A stretch of DNA of 64,000 bases from Ralstonia sp. UBA689 (GCF_002298975.1 NZ_DBMV01000031.1:1-64000), one strand, 5' to 3'; positions 43,912-52,619 are shown, counted from the stretch's first letter. A program made the numbers and translations. Notes: generated by a model not told the origin, from the sequence alone.

Positions 43912-44793
43912 ATGACCCTGATCCGCACCCTGCTTGCCGCCGGCCTTGTCAGCGCTGGCCTTGTCGCCCACGCTGCCGCACCGGCACCGCTGCACCTGGA
44001 GGTCTACAACCCCGGAGACAAGGGCGTCTTTCCCGTGTCGTCGGAAATCATCGCCGGCGCACACGAGGCCATCCTGATTGATGCGCAGTTCCAGCGCAGC
44101 GACGCCGAAACCCTGGTGCAAAAGCTCAAGGCCAGCGGCAAGAGGCTGACCACGGTCTACATCAGCCAGAGCGATCCGGATTACTACTTCGGGCTGGACG
44201 TCATCCATACCGCGTTTCCCAAGGCCAAGATCGTGGCCACGCCGAAAACCGTGGCGGCCATCAAGGCATCCATGAACGGCAAGCTGGCCTACTGGGGCCC
44301 GATCCTGAAGGGCAACGCGCCCAAAGCCCTCGTCCTGCCCGAGGTGCTGCACGCAGACCACCTGACGCTGGAAGGCCGCACGATTGAAATCAAGGGCCTG
44401 AACGGTCCGGACCCGGCGCGCACCTACCTGTGGATTCCGTCGCTCAAGACGGTGGCCGGCGGCGTGGTGGTCAACAGCGGCGACCACGTGTGGGTGGCCG
44501 ACACACAAACGCGCGAATCGCGCCTGGGCTGGTTGCAGACGTTGGACACGATTGCCGCCCTCAAGCCGACGACGGTGGTGCCCGGCCACTTCACCGGCGA
44601 AATGCCCAAGGGCCTGGAGGCGGTACGCTTCACGGCCGGCTATCTGAAGACATTCGAGTTGGAAGCGGCTCGCGCAAGCGACTCGGCGGAACTGGTCAAA
44701 GCGATGAAGGCCGCGTACCCGGCGCTGGCCGGCGATGCATCGTTGGAGTTGAGCGCCAAGGTCATCAAGGGCGAAATGAAGTGGCCGCAGTAA
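43912..44793 (+). CDS. Exported MBL-fold protein with altered metal motif
   Basis: A 293-residue protein with a clear signal peptide (LLAAGLVSAGLVAHAAA, cleavage near residue 24) and a metallo-beta-lactamase-like fold: HEAILIDAQFQRSDAE, then VVNSGDHVWVADTQ and VVPGHFTGEMP. Where typical members have HxHxDH, this one reads SQSDPDYYFG, so two of the zinc-binding His are missing. A His in VVPGHF remains. It is probably periplasmic and of reduced or different metal use. It is followed after 13 bases by the DsbA-like gene and faces the LysR gene. Confidence 0.8.
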   Translation: MTLIRTLLAAGLVSAGLVAHAAAPAPLHLEVYNPGDKGVFPVSSEIIAGAHEAILIDAQFQRSDAETLVQKLKASGKRLTTVYISQSDPDYYFGLDVIHTAFPKAKIVATPKTVAAIKASMNGKLAYWGPILKGNAPKALVLPEVLHADHLTLEGRTIEIKGLNGPDPARTYLWIPSLKTVAGGVVVNSGDHVWVADTQTRESRLGWLQTLDTIAALKPTTVVPGHFTGEMPKGLEAVRFTAGYLKTFELEAARASDSAELVKAMKAAYPALAGDASLELSAKVIKGEMKWPQ

Positions 44794-44806
44794 CCTGGAA
44801 ATTGCC

Positions 44807-45502
44807 ATGACGACGTTGCACTACATCTTCGATCCACTGTGCGGCTGGTGCTACGGCGCCGCGCCGCTGGTGGAAGCCGCGCGCGCAGTGCCGGGCCTGA
44901 CGGTTGCCTTCCATGGCGGCGGCATGCTGGCGGGCCCCAACCGCCGCATGGTCACGCCGCAATGGCGCGACTACGTGATGCCGCACGATCACCGCATCGC
45001 CGAGCTGACCGGCCAGCCTTTCGGCGAGCCGTATTTCGAGGGCCTGCTGCGCGACACCACCGCCGTGATGGATTCGGAGCCGCCCATCACCGCCGTGCTG
45101 GCTGCCGAGACACTCGGCGGGCATGGGCTGGACATGATCCATCGCATCCAGCACGCGCACTACGAACAAGGCCGGCGCATTGCCGACGTGCCCGTGCTGC
45201 GCGAGCTGGCGGCGGAGATCTGTCTGTCACCCGAGGCGTTCGATGTGCAATATGCGCGCCAAGCCGGCGCCCCCACGCAGCAGCACATCGCGGCGAGCCG
45301 GCAGTGGCTCGATCGTGTCGGTGGTCAGGGCTTTCCGACGTTTGCGCTGGAAGATGCGGATGGCCGTCTGGGCGTGATCGACATCGGCCCGTGGCTTGGA
45401 CGGCCGCAGCGATGGGCACAGGCCTTGGCACAACATGTCGGTGCACCGGCCCCGGCGGATGCAACTGAGGGCCCCGTCTGTGGGCCCGATGGCTGCACGT
45501 GA
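44807..45502 (+). CDS. DsbA-family protein with CGWC active site (FrnE-like)
   Basis: A 231-residue cytoplasmic thioredoxin-fold protein with Cys12-Gly-Trp-Cys15 (FDPLCGWCYGAAPL), a long helical insertion, and cis-Pro region GQGFPTFALED. Two further Cys close to the C-terminus (PVCGPDGCT). This matches the FrnE-like thiol-disulfide oxidoreductases. It lies 13 bases after the MBL gene, so the two are probably cotranscribed. Confidence 0.87.
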   Translation: MTTLHYIFDPLCGWCYGAAPLVEAARAVPGLTVAFHGGGMLAGPNRRMVTPQWRDYVMPHDHRIAELTGQPFGEPYFEGLLRDTTAVMDSEPPITAVLAAETLGGHGLDMIHRIQHAHYEQGRRIADVPVLRELAAEICLSPEAFDVQYARQAGAPTQQHIAASRQWLDRVGGQGFPTFALEDADGRLGVIDIGPWLGRPQRWAQALAQHVGAPAPADATEGPVCGPDGCT

Positions 45503-45505
45503 AGC

Positions 45506-46090
45506 TCAGCCCTTGAGTGGCCAGCGGCCCAATTCGTCGTATCGGGTCTTGCCAAGCCAGCTATGGATGAGGACGAAGTCGCGCACCATCCACGTGATGG
45601 GCTCGACCGATTTCGGCGCGAAACCGCCACGGTCGTACAACAGCGTGATATGTGGCTTGAAATGCCCGCGCGGCACCGGCAAGCCGGCTTGCTGCAAGGC
45701 TTCGCCCAGCGCCAACTGAAACGCCATCAGGCTGGCGGCGCCGTCACAGCCCAACAGCACGAACGGCCGATGATCGCGTCGGCCGTGAAAGCTCACCACC
45801 TGGTCAAGCGTGACATCGAACGGCTGCTGTGCGAGCCCGCCGGCAGCCGCGCGCACGCGTTCGACAACATCCTCGGGCGGCGGTTGAACAAAGTCGCCCA
45901 GGTGGTACAGCGTGACATGCAAACGCTCCGCACGCAGCGACTTGCCCCTGAAGCCCACCACGGGCCGCAACTGTTCGACCAGCCGCACGATGCGCTCTGC
46001 GGTACCAGCATCAGGCTTGATCGCAAGAAACAGCCGATGCGCAGGCAACTGCGGCGCGGCTTCGAATCCAGGGAGGGTGAGTTGTGTCAC
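45506..46090 (-). CDS. thpR: RNA 2',3'-cyclic phosphodiesterase (2'-5' RNA ligase family)
   Basis: A 194-residue protein of the 2H phosphoesterase superfamily. The two HxT motifs are HVTL (58-61) and HITL (147-150), spaced as the family requires. E. coli ThpR hydrolyses 2',3'-cyclic phosphates and ligates 2'-5' tRNA halves in vitro. Its stop lies three bases from that of the convergent DsbA-like gene. It appears monocistronic. Confidence 0.93.
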   Translation of the reverse strand: MTQLTLPGFEAAPQLPAHRLFLAIKPDAGTAERIVRLVEQLRPVVGFRGKSLRAERLHVTLYHLGDFVQPPPEDVVERVRAAAGGLAQQPFDVTLDQVVSFHGRRDHRPFVLLGCDGAASLMAFQLALGEALQQAGLPVPRGHFKPHITLLYDRGGFAPKSVEPITWMVRDFVLIHSWLGKTRYDELGRWPLKG

Positions 46091-46167
46091 AACAGTCGCG
46101 TCAGGCGCAGAGCATAGATGCGTCCATTATCGGCATCCGCGTGACGTCTTGCTGCTCACCCAGCAAA

Positions 46168-46205
46168 AACAACGCCCGGCAAGTGCAAGCCTGCCGGGCG
46201 TTGTT
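46168..46205 (-). terminator. Strong terminator after pcaHG
   Basis: AACAACGCCCGGCA (46168-46181) and TGCCGGGCGTTGTT (46192-46205) form a 14-bp perfect stem with a 10-base loop. On the minus strand the stem is followed by TTTTGC. It lies 17 bases beyond the pcaG stop (46222). Confidence 0.9.
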
Positions 46206-46221
46206 CCATGTGGCACGGCGA

Positions 46222-46917
46222 TCAGATATCGAAGAACACGGTCTCCGCGCCGCCATCCGGCGTGTCCTGCAGGCGCACGTCGAAGGTGTAGACCACCTCG
46301 CCGTTGCGCTCGGTGCGCTGGGCGATCAGCGTCTTGCGGCGCACTTCCCATTCGATGCCGCCCAGCACCGGGTCGGTGGCGTTGGCGGCGGCCTCGTCGT
46401 TGAAATACACGCGCGTATGCAGCCCAAGGTTGATGCCTCGTGCAAAGAGCACCATGCAGATATGCGGCGCTTGCTCGGCGTTACCGCGCCCGGCCACGGC
46501 GCCCGGCTTGATCGTCTCGAACCGGTAGACGCCGGTATCGAAATCGGCGCCAGTGCGCCCCCAGCCACGGAAGGTCGGGTCGGCGGGCTTGTCCTGGCGG
46601 TCGGCCGGGTGAGCGTACTTGCCGTCGGCATTGGCTTGCCAGATTTCGATCAGCACGTCGCGCACAAGCGAGCCCGAACCATCGAAGACGCGGCCTTCCA
46701 GGGCAATGCGCTCGCCGCGCGTGTCGGGCGTGGTCAGCACGTTGCCGAACTCTTTTTCGTAGATGTCGAAGCCAGCCTGACGCGGCGCCAGGCCGATATG
46801 CACATAAGGGCCGCCCGTCTGCGAGGCGGTTTCATTGAAATGCGCGAACGCCGGCGTGGTTGACATGGCCGCTGCCTGAGCGCGCTCGAGGGATTCACGA
46901 AGCGTGGTCGTGGTCAT
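46222..46917 (-). CDS. pcaG: Protocatechuate 3,4-dioxygenase alpha subunit (PcaG)
   Basis: A 231-residue intradiol dioxygenase-fold subunit which pairs with PcaH to cleave protocatechuate to 3-carboxymuconate. It has GPYVHIGLAPRQAGF, VRDVLIEIWQANADGKY and APHICMVLFARGINLGLHTR. The alpha subunit shapes the active site but lacks the iron ligands. It begins within the last bases of pcaH (TGATG), so it is coupled. It is the last gene before the terminator at 46168. Confidence 0.95.
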   Translation of the reverse strand: MTTTTLRESLERAQAAAMSTTPAFAHFNETASQTGGPYVHIGLAPRQAGFDIYEKEFGNVLTTPDTRGERIALEGRVFDGSGSLVRDVLIEIWQANADGKYAHPADRQDKPADPTFRGWGRTGADFDTGVYRFETIKPGAVAGRGNAEQAPHICMVLFARGINLGLHTRVYFNDEAAANATDPVLGGIEWEVRRKTLIAQRTERNGEVVYTFDVRLQDTPDGGAETVFFDI

Positions 46918-47657
46918 CACTTGGCTCCTTGCAAGGCGTTTTCGAAATGCGTGGCGCGGCGACCGCGCAGCGTGATGTCGAAGCGGTAGCAACGGCTATC
47001 CAGCGGCACGTGGTTGGCGGTGTCCTGCACCGCAATCAAACCGCGCACCTGCTCTTCGCTGGGAACGGTCTGGATGATCGGACATTGCGCAATCAGCGGA
47101 TCTCCCTCGAAGTACATCTGCGTGATCAGCCGCTGCGCCCAGCCGTCGCCGGATAGCGAGTAATGGATGTGCGAGGGGCGCCAGTCGTTGATGCGGTTGC
47201 GCCACGGATACGGCCCGGGCTTGATGGTGCGGTACACGTAGTAGCCATTGGCATCCGTCAGCATGCGGCCGCAGCCGCCGAAGTTGGGGTCAATCGGCGC
47301 GATGTACTGGTCTTTCTTGTGGCGGTAGCGGCCGCCTGCGTTGGCTTGCCACACCTCCACCAGCGCGTTCGGCACCGGGCGGCCGAATTCGTCGCGCACG
47401 TAGCCGTGGACGATGATGCGCTCGCCGATGGGCAGGCCTTCCTTGGCGTAGTTGAGGATGAGGTCGTTGTCGAGCGGGCCGAGGTCATCGGGGTGGAAGA
47501 TCGGCGCGGTGACTTCCGACAGCGTATTGAGCGTGGAGATGAGCGCATTGCGCGGCGAACGCAGCACGCTGGTCTTGTAGACGGGGGTCAGTGCGGGCGG
47601 ATGCTGTGCGGTGTCGCGTTGGGCGAACTCGCCGGTGCCTGAAAACGGCAAGGTCAT
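46917..47657 (-). CDS. pcaH: Protocatechuate 3,4-dioxygenase beta subunit (PcaH)
   Basis: A 246-residue subunit carrying the catalytic Fe(III). The ligands are visible as Tyr111 (GGRYRHKK), Tyr150 (KPGPYPWRN), His163 and His165 (RPSHIHYSL), in the order typical of the family. It is the first gene of the pcaHG operon, 95 bases from the divergent PcaQ-like regulator. The other pca genes (pcaB, C, D) are not next to it. Confidence 0.96.
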   Translation of the reverse strand: MTLPFSGTGEFAQRDTAQHPPALTPVYKTSVLRSPRNALISTLNTLSEVTAPIFHPDDLGPLDNDLILNYAKEGLPIGERIIVHGYVRDEFGRPVPNALVEVWQANAGGRYRHKKDQYIAPIDPNFGGCGRMLTDANGYYVYRTIKPGPYPWRNRINDWRPSHIHYSLSGDGWAQRLITQMYFEGDPLIAQCPIIQTVPSEEQVRGLIAVQDTANHVPLDSRCYRFDITLRGRRATHFENALQGAK

Positions 47658-47709
47658 GGGGCGTCTCCTGTGTGAAATGCTGGAATCGACTGTATCGCCC
47701 TCAAAAAGT

Positions 47710-47725
47710 GAAGTAAATTGACTTC
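47710..47725. promoter_or_regulatory. 16-bp inverted repeat in the pcaH promoter region
   Basis: GAAGT (47710-47714), six bases, ACTTC (47721-47725). It lies between pcaH and its regulator, in an A/T-rich stretch, 53 bases upstream of the pcaH start. It could be a second regulator half-site. Confidence 0.35.
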
Positions 47726-47739
47726 TGATCGAAAAATCG

Positions 47740-47754
47740 ATAACCCACGGTTAT
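47740..47754. promoter_or_regulatory. Probable PcaQ-type operator
   Basis: ATAACC (47740-47745), CAC, GGTTAT (47749-47754). This is a 15-bp dyad fitting T-N11-A and close to the PcaQ box ATAACC-N4-GGTTAA described in Sinorhizobium, with one base less spacing. It overlaps the ATG of the regulator (47753), consistent with autorepression. Confidence 0.6.
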
Positions 47755-48712
47755 GGAAAGTTCCCTCCCGCCCAGCGACTTGCCTTCGCGCATCCGCTTC
47801 CGGCATCTGAGCTGCTTTGTCGCCATCGCGCAGGAACGCAACCTGCGCCGCGCGGCAGAGCGGCTGCACCTGAGCCAGCCGGCAGTTTCAAAAACGCTGG
47901 GCGAACTGGAAGCGCTGGCGGGCGTGCAGCTCGTAGACCGTGGCCGGCAAGGCGCGCGGCTGACTGCTGCCGGCGAGCAATTCCTGCGTCATGCGGTGGG
48001 GGTGACGCAGGCGTTGGAATCGGCCACGGCTGCGTTGATGGGTTCGGGCGAGGCCTCCGCACCCGTCGTGCACGTGGGCGCCCTGCCAACCGTGGCGAGC
48101 GGCCTGTTGCCCCAGGCGATTGCCGCGCTGCATGCCCAACGCCCGCACGCCGGCATGCGGTTGCGCACCGGAACCAATGCCGAATTACTGGCCGCGCTCA
48201 AGGCAGGTGAACTCGACTTCGTGGTGGGCCGCATGGCCGAACCGGCGATGATGCATGGACTGTCGTTCGAGCTGCTCTACGCCGAAGCGCTCGCCTTGAT
48301 CGTGCGGCCGCAGCATCCGCTGGCGTTATCGGCAAGCGGCACGGCATCACTGCAGGCCGTGCTCGACTACCCGCTGGTGATTGCGACGCCTGGCACCGTG
48401 CCGCGCCATCACACCGAAGCGCTATTCCAGACGCATGGCCTGCGGCTGCCGGCGGGCGTGACCGAAACGCTATCGGTGTCGGTCGCGCGACTGCTGGCCC
48501 GTCGCTCTGATGCCGTGTGGATCACGCCGGAGCGCGCGGCCCAGGATGACTTGTCGCAAGGCTGGCTCACGCGCCTGAACCTGCCGACGCCCGGCACTGC
48601 GGAGCCCGTTGGCCTATTGCGCCGCAGTGCCGCCACGCCCTCCGAATTGGCCGGCGCGTTCATGGACACCCTCAGGTCGCTTGCACACGCGGCTCCGGAG
48701 AAAACGCGCTGA
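47753..48712 (+). CDS. pcaQ: LysR-type regulator of pcaHG (PcaQ-like)
   Basis: A 319-residue LysR protein; the N-terminus SRIRFRHLSCFVAIAQERNL and HTH RRAAERLHLSQPAVSKTLGE match the PcaQ subgroup, activators that respond to beta-carboxymuconate and related pathway acids. It is divergent from pcaH across 95 bases with a PcaQ-like box. I infer it activates pcaHG. Other LysR subgroups share this HTH, so the name rests partly on context. Confidence 0.82.
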   Translation: MESSLPPSDLPSRIRFRHLSCFVAIAQERNLRRAAERLHLSQPAVSKTLGELEALAGVQLVDRGRQGARLTAAGEQFLRHAVGVTQALESATAALMGSGEASAPVVHVGALPTVASGLLPQAIAALHAQRPHAGMRLRTGTNAELLAALKAGELDFVVGRMAEPAMMHGLSFELLYAEALALIVRPQHPLALSASGTASLQAVLDYPLVIATPGTVPRHHTEALFQTHGLRLPAGVTETLSVSVARLLARRSDAVWITPERAAQDDLSQGWLTRLNLPTPGTAEPVGLLRRSAATPSELAGAFMDTLRSLAHAAPEKTR

Positions 48713-49172
48713 GCCATCAAGTTGCCCGGTGGATATGCAACGACTTGCAAAATAATAAGATGACAAATCCATGGCATAAAGATGACTTAACTTAAGTGAC
48801 TGAATTTTGTGCCATCTCAAGCAATATCCAATAGCCAATCAGTTTTCTTTAAAACAGACAAAAGAAAATCTCACAAATCACCCAAAAGGGCTACCTAAGA
48901 TTAGTCACCACATCCTCCTGTCTATCTATGCAAGCGGGAATGTTTCTCTATAAATCAAAAGATTGTATTCATTTCCTCTCCGGCGGCTGGCCTGCCGCCC
49001 CTGCCTTGCGCGCGAATAAATCCGATAATCTTGAAACAATCCGCCAAATCGAAAAATGATTAGGCCAATATAGTGAGGCGTGGCGATTTATGAAAAATAT
49101 ACTGATCCAGCCAAGGACTTCCATGCTTGGCGCACAGACTCCAGAACAACCTCATTGAAAAGAGGCTCCACC
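48713..49172. other. AT-rich intergenic stretch with a 13-bp palindrome
   Basis: These 460 bases are visibly richer in A and T than the rest of the window. They hold a perfect palindrome ACTTAACTTAAGT (48785-48797). I see no protein with a good ribosome site. It could hold a long regulatory leader for the gene at 49173, or be the scar of transferred DNA. AAAAGAGG just before 49173 is the ribosome site of the next gene. Confidence 0.55.
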
Positions 49173-49607
49173 ATGACGCAACAAACTCTTGCAGAACGCG
49201 TGCACGCAACCGAAAGCCAAGTGAAGGAGGCATTGGCCGTCAACGACTGGACGAAGTACGACGGCGAGCGGGTCATGGCCACGAACTCCGCGCCGGTCTA
49301 CCTGATCCTGCATGGCCAACTGCGCTGGATCCCCAATCCGACCACGTATACGAACCTGTTTGCCTCGTGGGACGGCATCATCGTGAGCGACTACCTGGTC
49401 GACAACGTGCCGGGCGGGCCTGCACTCACCAATGGCGCCGTGCTGGCCAAGGGCAGCGGCGCGCCGGTCTACCTGGTCACCAATGGCCAGAAGCAGTGGA
49501 TTCCCAACCCCGAGACCTTCAACAAATTCGGTTTCAGCTGGGACAAGATCGTAACGGTGCCGGATGTCGTCATCGATTTCATCCCGACCGGGCCGGTCGT
49601 GAGCTGA
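49173..49607 (+). CDS. Two-repeat hypothetical protein (WIPNP repeats)
   Basis: A 144-residue protein without a signal peptide, made of two tandem repeats of about 55 residues: repeat 1 about 29-84 (SAPVYLILHGQLRWIPNP) and repeat 2 about 85-142 (GAPVYLVTNGQKQWIPNPET), each ending with xxxPxGP. Such YLV-x-G-x-x-x-WIPNP repeats occur in actinobacterial and other extracellular proteins. The ATG at 49173 has AAGAGG upstream; an open frame starts at 49080 but lacks a ribosome site. Function unknown. Confidence 0.78.
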   Translation: MTQQTLAERVHATESQVKEALAVNDWTKYDGERVMATNSAPVYLILHGQLRWIPNPTTYTNLFASWDGIIVSDYLVDNVPGGPALTNGAVLAKGSGAPVYLVTNGQKQWIPNPETFNKFGFSWDKIVTVPDVVIDFIPTGPVVS

Positions 49608-49627
49608 CGCGACTTCGCAGGCATGTG

Positions 49628-49658
49628 AAAGCGCCGGCCGATAACGCCGGCGCTTTTT
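49628..49658 (+). terminator. Intrinsic terminator after the two-repeat gene
   Basis: AAAGCGCCGGC (49628-49638), loop CGATAAC, GCCGGCGCTTT (49646-49656), then TT. An 11-bp perfect stem ending in five T, 20 bases beyond the stop at 49607. Confidence 0.92.
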
Positions 49659-49764
49659 GTTGCAGCTATCAGTCGGCGCGCGTCTCCTGTACGGGGCGCG
49701 ACAGCCATTCCTCTGGGCCGTAAGCGAAGCGATGCAGCCACCAGCGCAGGCCAGCCCCGTCACA

Positions 49765-50553
49765 TCATCCGAGCATGACGGCTCTCGCAATCAGCAACAG
49801 CCCGGCTCCGCCTGCAATCGCGCCGATGATGCGCGCAACACGCTCGCCGGCTGGGGCGAGACGCTCCAACGTGATGGCCACCGTGATTGCCACCATCACG
49901 CGCAAATCCATAACACCCGCGGCAAGCAGGATCATCGTCAGGCCAACGCAGGACGCACTGCAGTGCAGGCCAAGGTGCACGCCGTGTCGCCACGCCGTGC
50001 CGGCGTTGGCTGGCAATGTGCGGCCGGGCCTCGGTACTGCACGGCAGCGCGCTAGATGCCGGACCTTCCAGGGCGTGAACTGAAACGCGCCGGCAATCAG
50101 GACGACGCATCCCGTTGCCATCGGAATCGCGCGAGCCGCGGCTGGCAAGTGCATCTCGAACGCCGTCAATGCGACACCCAAAGCAAAGGCGACCATACCG
50201 AACGCAACCCACACGAGGAGGTACCCCACGCCCACCAGCATCGTCAGCATGCCAAGCTGCCATTCGCCACCGACGCGAACGACAGCACGGTAGCGCCGCA
50301 GCATCGGCACCAATGACGGCAGCATCATCGCTGTCATCATCACCGTCCACATGCCGAGGAACGAGGCGGTCGTGCCAAGCCAGGTCTGACCGCACATCGG
50401 CATCGTCCAGCCGCCTGGCATTGGCATCTCGCCCATGGCTGACATGGACGTGCACCACGCAACGGTTGCCGCGGTACTGACCATGAAGAGCAGCGCCGAG
50501 GCGGCAAGGAAACCGCGCTCGGCCACTGGTACGTCAGCGCTGGTCATACTCAT
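49765..50553 (-). CDS. DUF2182 membrane protein, putative metal-binding
   Basis: A 262-residue integral membrane protein with about six transmembrane segments and the family's Met-rich motif GMWTVMMTAMMLPSLVPML, plus MPMPGGWTMPMCGQ near the N-terminus. Database members are described as predicted metal-binding. The start at 50553 (MSMTSADVP) overlaps the upstream gene by 20 bases; the frame before it is inside that gene. It is translated right after the DUF899 gene, so both probably act together. Confidence 0.83.
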   Translation of the reverse strand: MSMTSADVPVAERGFLAASALLFMVSTAATVAWCTSMSAMGEMPMPGGWTMPMCGQTWLGTTASFLGMWTVMMTAMMLPSLVPMLRRYRAVVRVGGEWQLGMLTMLVGVGYLLVWVAFGMVAFALGVALTAFEMHLPAAARAIPMATGCVVLIAGAFQFTPWKVRHLARCRAVPRPGRTLPANAGTAWRHGVHLGLHCSASCVGLTMILLAAGVMDLRVMVAITVAITLERLAPAGERVARIIGAIAGGAGLLLIARAVMLG

Positions 50554-51313
50554 CGTGGCGGCGCCACCAGACGCCGGTTTCGTTGCGGCCCAGCGGCGCG
50601 CGATCGAGCCATTGGTAAGCGCCCCACAGGCCGTCCAGCCCACGCGCATAGGTGGAGTACGTGTGATACACGACGCCGTCTTCCAGCACGAAGGCGCTCA
50701 TGCCCGGCCGGTCGCGCACGTAGGTGGGCGCATCGGTGCCGCACATGGCCGCGAACTGCTGGACGGGCGCCGGCAGGTCGGCAGTATCCATCACGTGGCT
50801 GCCGCGCACGTAGTTGTAATCGGCTGTGCCCGCGCGCTGCTGCTCTTCGGAAATCGAGACGTTGAAGTCGTAGTTGAACTCGCTGTCGACCGACGATGCC
50901 CACGGAAATGTCCATCCCATCCGCTGCTTGTACGCCTGCAACTTTGCCAGCGGTGCGCGCGATACCGCCATCAGCATCACGTCATGGTTGGCCAGGTGCG
51001 TGGCGAAGCCGTTGAACCCGTCCGCGATCATGGAGCACGATGGGCACCCCGCCTTGTAGTCGGGCCCGAACATGAAGTGATAGACCAGCAGTTGCGAGCG
51101 CCCGCGAAACAGATCCGCCAGCGATGCGCTCCCCTGCTCGGTTTCGAACCGGTACGTCTTATCGACCCGGACCCACGGCAGTGCCTGACGCTGACGCGCG
51201 AGTTCGTCGCTGCGGCGCGTGAGTTCCTTCTCGGCCTTGAGCAGTTCGAGCCGTGCTTGCAGCCAGGTTTTCCGTGTGGCTGTCGCGTGTGATGTCATGT
51301 GTGTTTCCGTCAT
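50534..51313 (-). CDS. DUF899-family thioredoxin-like protein
   Basis: A 259-residue soluble protein with WVRVDKTYRFETEQGSASLA, the thioredoxin-like CxxC site GCPSCSMIADGF (about 89-100) and HDEYDQR at the end. The family resembles AhpC/TSA-like proteins of unknown role. Met6 (51298) is an alternative start. It is divergent from the HTH gene at 51399 (85 bases) and coupled to the DUF2182 gene downstream. Confidence 0.85.
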   Translation of the reverse strand: MTETHMTSHATATRKTWLQARLELLKAEKELTRRSDELARQRQALPWVRVDKTYRFETEQGSASLADLFRGRSQLLVYHFMFGPDYKAGCPSCSMIADGFNGFATHLANHDVMLMAVSRAPLAKLQAYKQRMGWTFPWASSVDSEFNYDFNVSISEEQQRAGTADYNYVRGSHVMDTADLPAPVQQFAAMCGTDAPTYVRDRPGMSAFVLEDGVVYHTYSTYARGLDGLWGAYQWLDRAPLGRNETGVWWRRHDEYDQR

Positions 51314-51398
51314 GCTTGCCTCCGTTTTGGTGAATGGTCTTGTGCTAGATTAGGTCCCCACATCGAACGGCGGGAGTGACAAGCGTGGCGGGATTCGG

Positions 51399-52619
51399 AT
51401 GGACTCTCTGATCACGGCGGCAGCCCGTGCGCTCGCGGCGGGTGACCCCTTTGGCGCGCTGAACCGGGTGGCCTTGCGCGACGATCCTCCTGCTCTCGCA
51501 CTGCGCGGCATCGCCATGGCACAGCTTGGCGATCTCGCCCGCGCAAAGGTGCTGCTGCGCAACGCCGCACGCGCATTCGGATCGAAAGAGGCCCTGGCCC
51601 GCGCCCGCTGCGTCGTCGCCGAAGCCGAGGTTGCGCTGGCCTCACGCGATCTGGGCTGGCCCGCAAAGACGCTCGATACCGCACGCGTCACGCTCGAAGC
51701 GCACGGCGACGCAGTCAATGCCGCGCACGCGCGCTATCTCGATATCCGGCGCCTCTTGCTCATCGGCCGCCTGGACGACGCCGAGCATGCGCTGGCGGGG
51801 CTCACGCCCTCGCTCCTGCCCCCTGCACTGCGCGCGGTGCACGCGCTGATCATTGCCGGTATTGCGATGCGCCGCCTGCAGACCAAGGCTGCGCGCGCTG
51901 CACTGGCCGAGGCCGATCTTGCCGCGCGCCGTGCGGGCATTCCATCGCTGATGGCGGAAGTCGAGAGCGCATCCCATCTCCTGAACGCGCCCGCAGCCCG
52001 CCTGATTTCGAATGGCGATGAACGCCCGCTCCAGCTTGAAGAGGTGGAGACGTTGTTCGCCTCTGGTGCACTCGTCATCGATGCATGCCGTCTTGCCGTG
52101 CGGAACGCGGGCACGGTGGTCTCGCTCGCAACGCGTCCAGTGCTGTTCACGCTTGCGCGCTCGCTGGCCGAAGCCTGGCCGGCAGATGTGCCGAGGGACC
52201 AGCTCATTGCACAGGCGTTTCGCACCCGGCATGCCGATGCATCGCATCGCGTGCGCCTGCGCGTCGAGATCGGCCGACTGCGTACGGCGCTCGGCACGCT
52301 GGCCACCGTCAGCGCCACGCGGCACGGATTTGCACTGCAACCGGGCCATACACGGGAGGTCGTCGTCCTGGCGCAACCCGTTGAAGAACAGCATGCCGCC
52401 GTGCTCGCCTGCCTGGCCGATGGGGAGTCCTGGTCCAGTTCGGCCCTGGCACTGGCACTCGGCACCAGCCAACGCACCATCCAGCGCGCGCTCGATGCGC
52501 TGGCCAAGGCCGGCAAGGTGCAGTGCTTCGGGCGCGGACGGGCGCGCCGCTGGATGACGCCGCCGCTGCCGGGATTCGCGACCACCTTGTTACTCACGGC
52601 GCCGCTGCCGGGCGACTAG
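51399..52619 (+). CDS. TPR-like plus winged-HTH putative regulator
   Basis: A 406-residue protein: the first ~200 residues are Ala/Leu-rich helical repeats (ALRGIAMAQLGDLARAKVLL), TPR-like; a middle domain resembles a bacterial transcriptional activator DNA-binding region (RHADASHRVRLRVEIGRLRT), and the C-terminal part has an HTH (ALALGTSQRTIQRALDALAK). I infer a regulator of the DUF899-DUF2182 genes on the other strand, which start 85 bases away. No known family name fits exactly. Confidence 0.7.
   Translation: MDSLITAAARALAAGDPFGALNRVALRDDPPALALRGIAMAQLGDLARAKVLLRNAARAFGSKEALARARCVVAEAEVALASRDLGWPAKTLDTARVTLEAHGDAVNAAHARYLDIRRLLLIGRLDDAEHALAGLTPSLLPPALRAVHALIIAGIAMRRLQTKAARAALAEADLAARRAGIPSLMAEVESASHLLNAPAARLISNGDERPLQLEEVETLFASGALVIDACRLAVRNAGTVVSLATRPVLFTLARSLAEAWPADVPRDQLIAQAFRTRHADASHRVRLRVEIGRLRTALGTLATVSATRHGFALQPGHTREVVVLAQPVEEQHAAVLACLADGESWSSSALALALGTSQRTIQRALDALAKAGKVQCFGRGRARRWMTPPLPGFATTLLLTAPLPGD

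Noticed and set aside
48928..49059. 43-codon plus-strand open frame in the AT-rich gap
   Set aside because: No good ribosome site, composition and product look random; a start at 48940 is no better.
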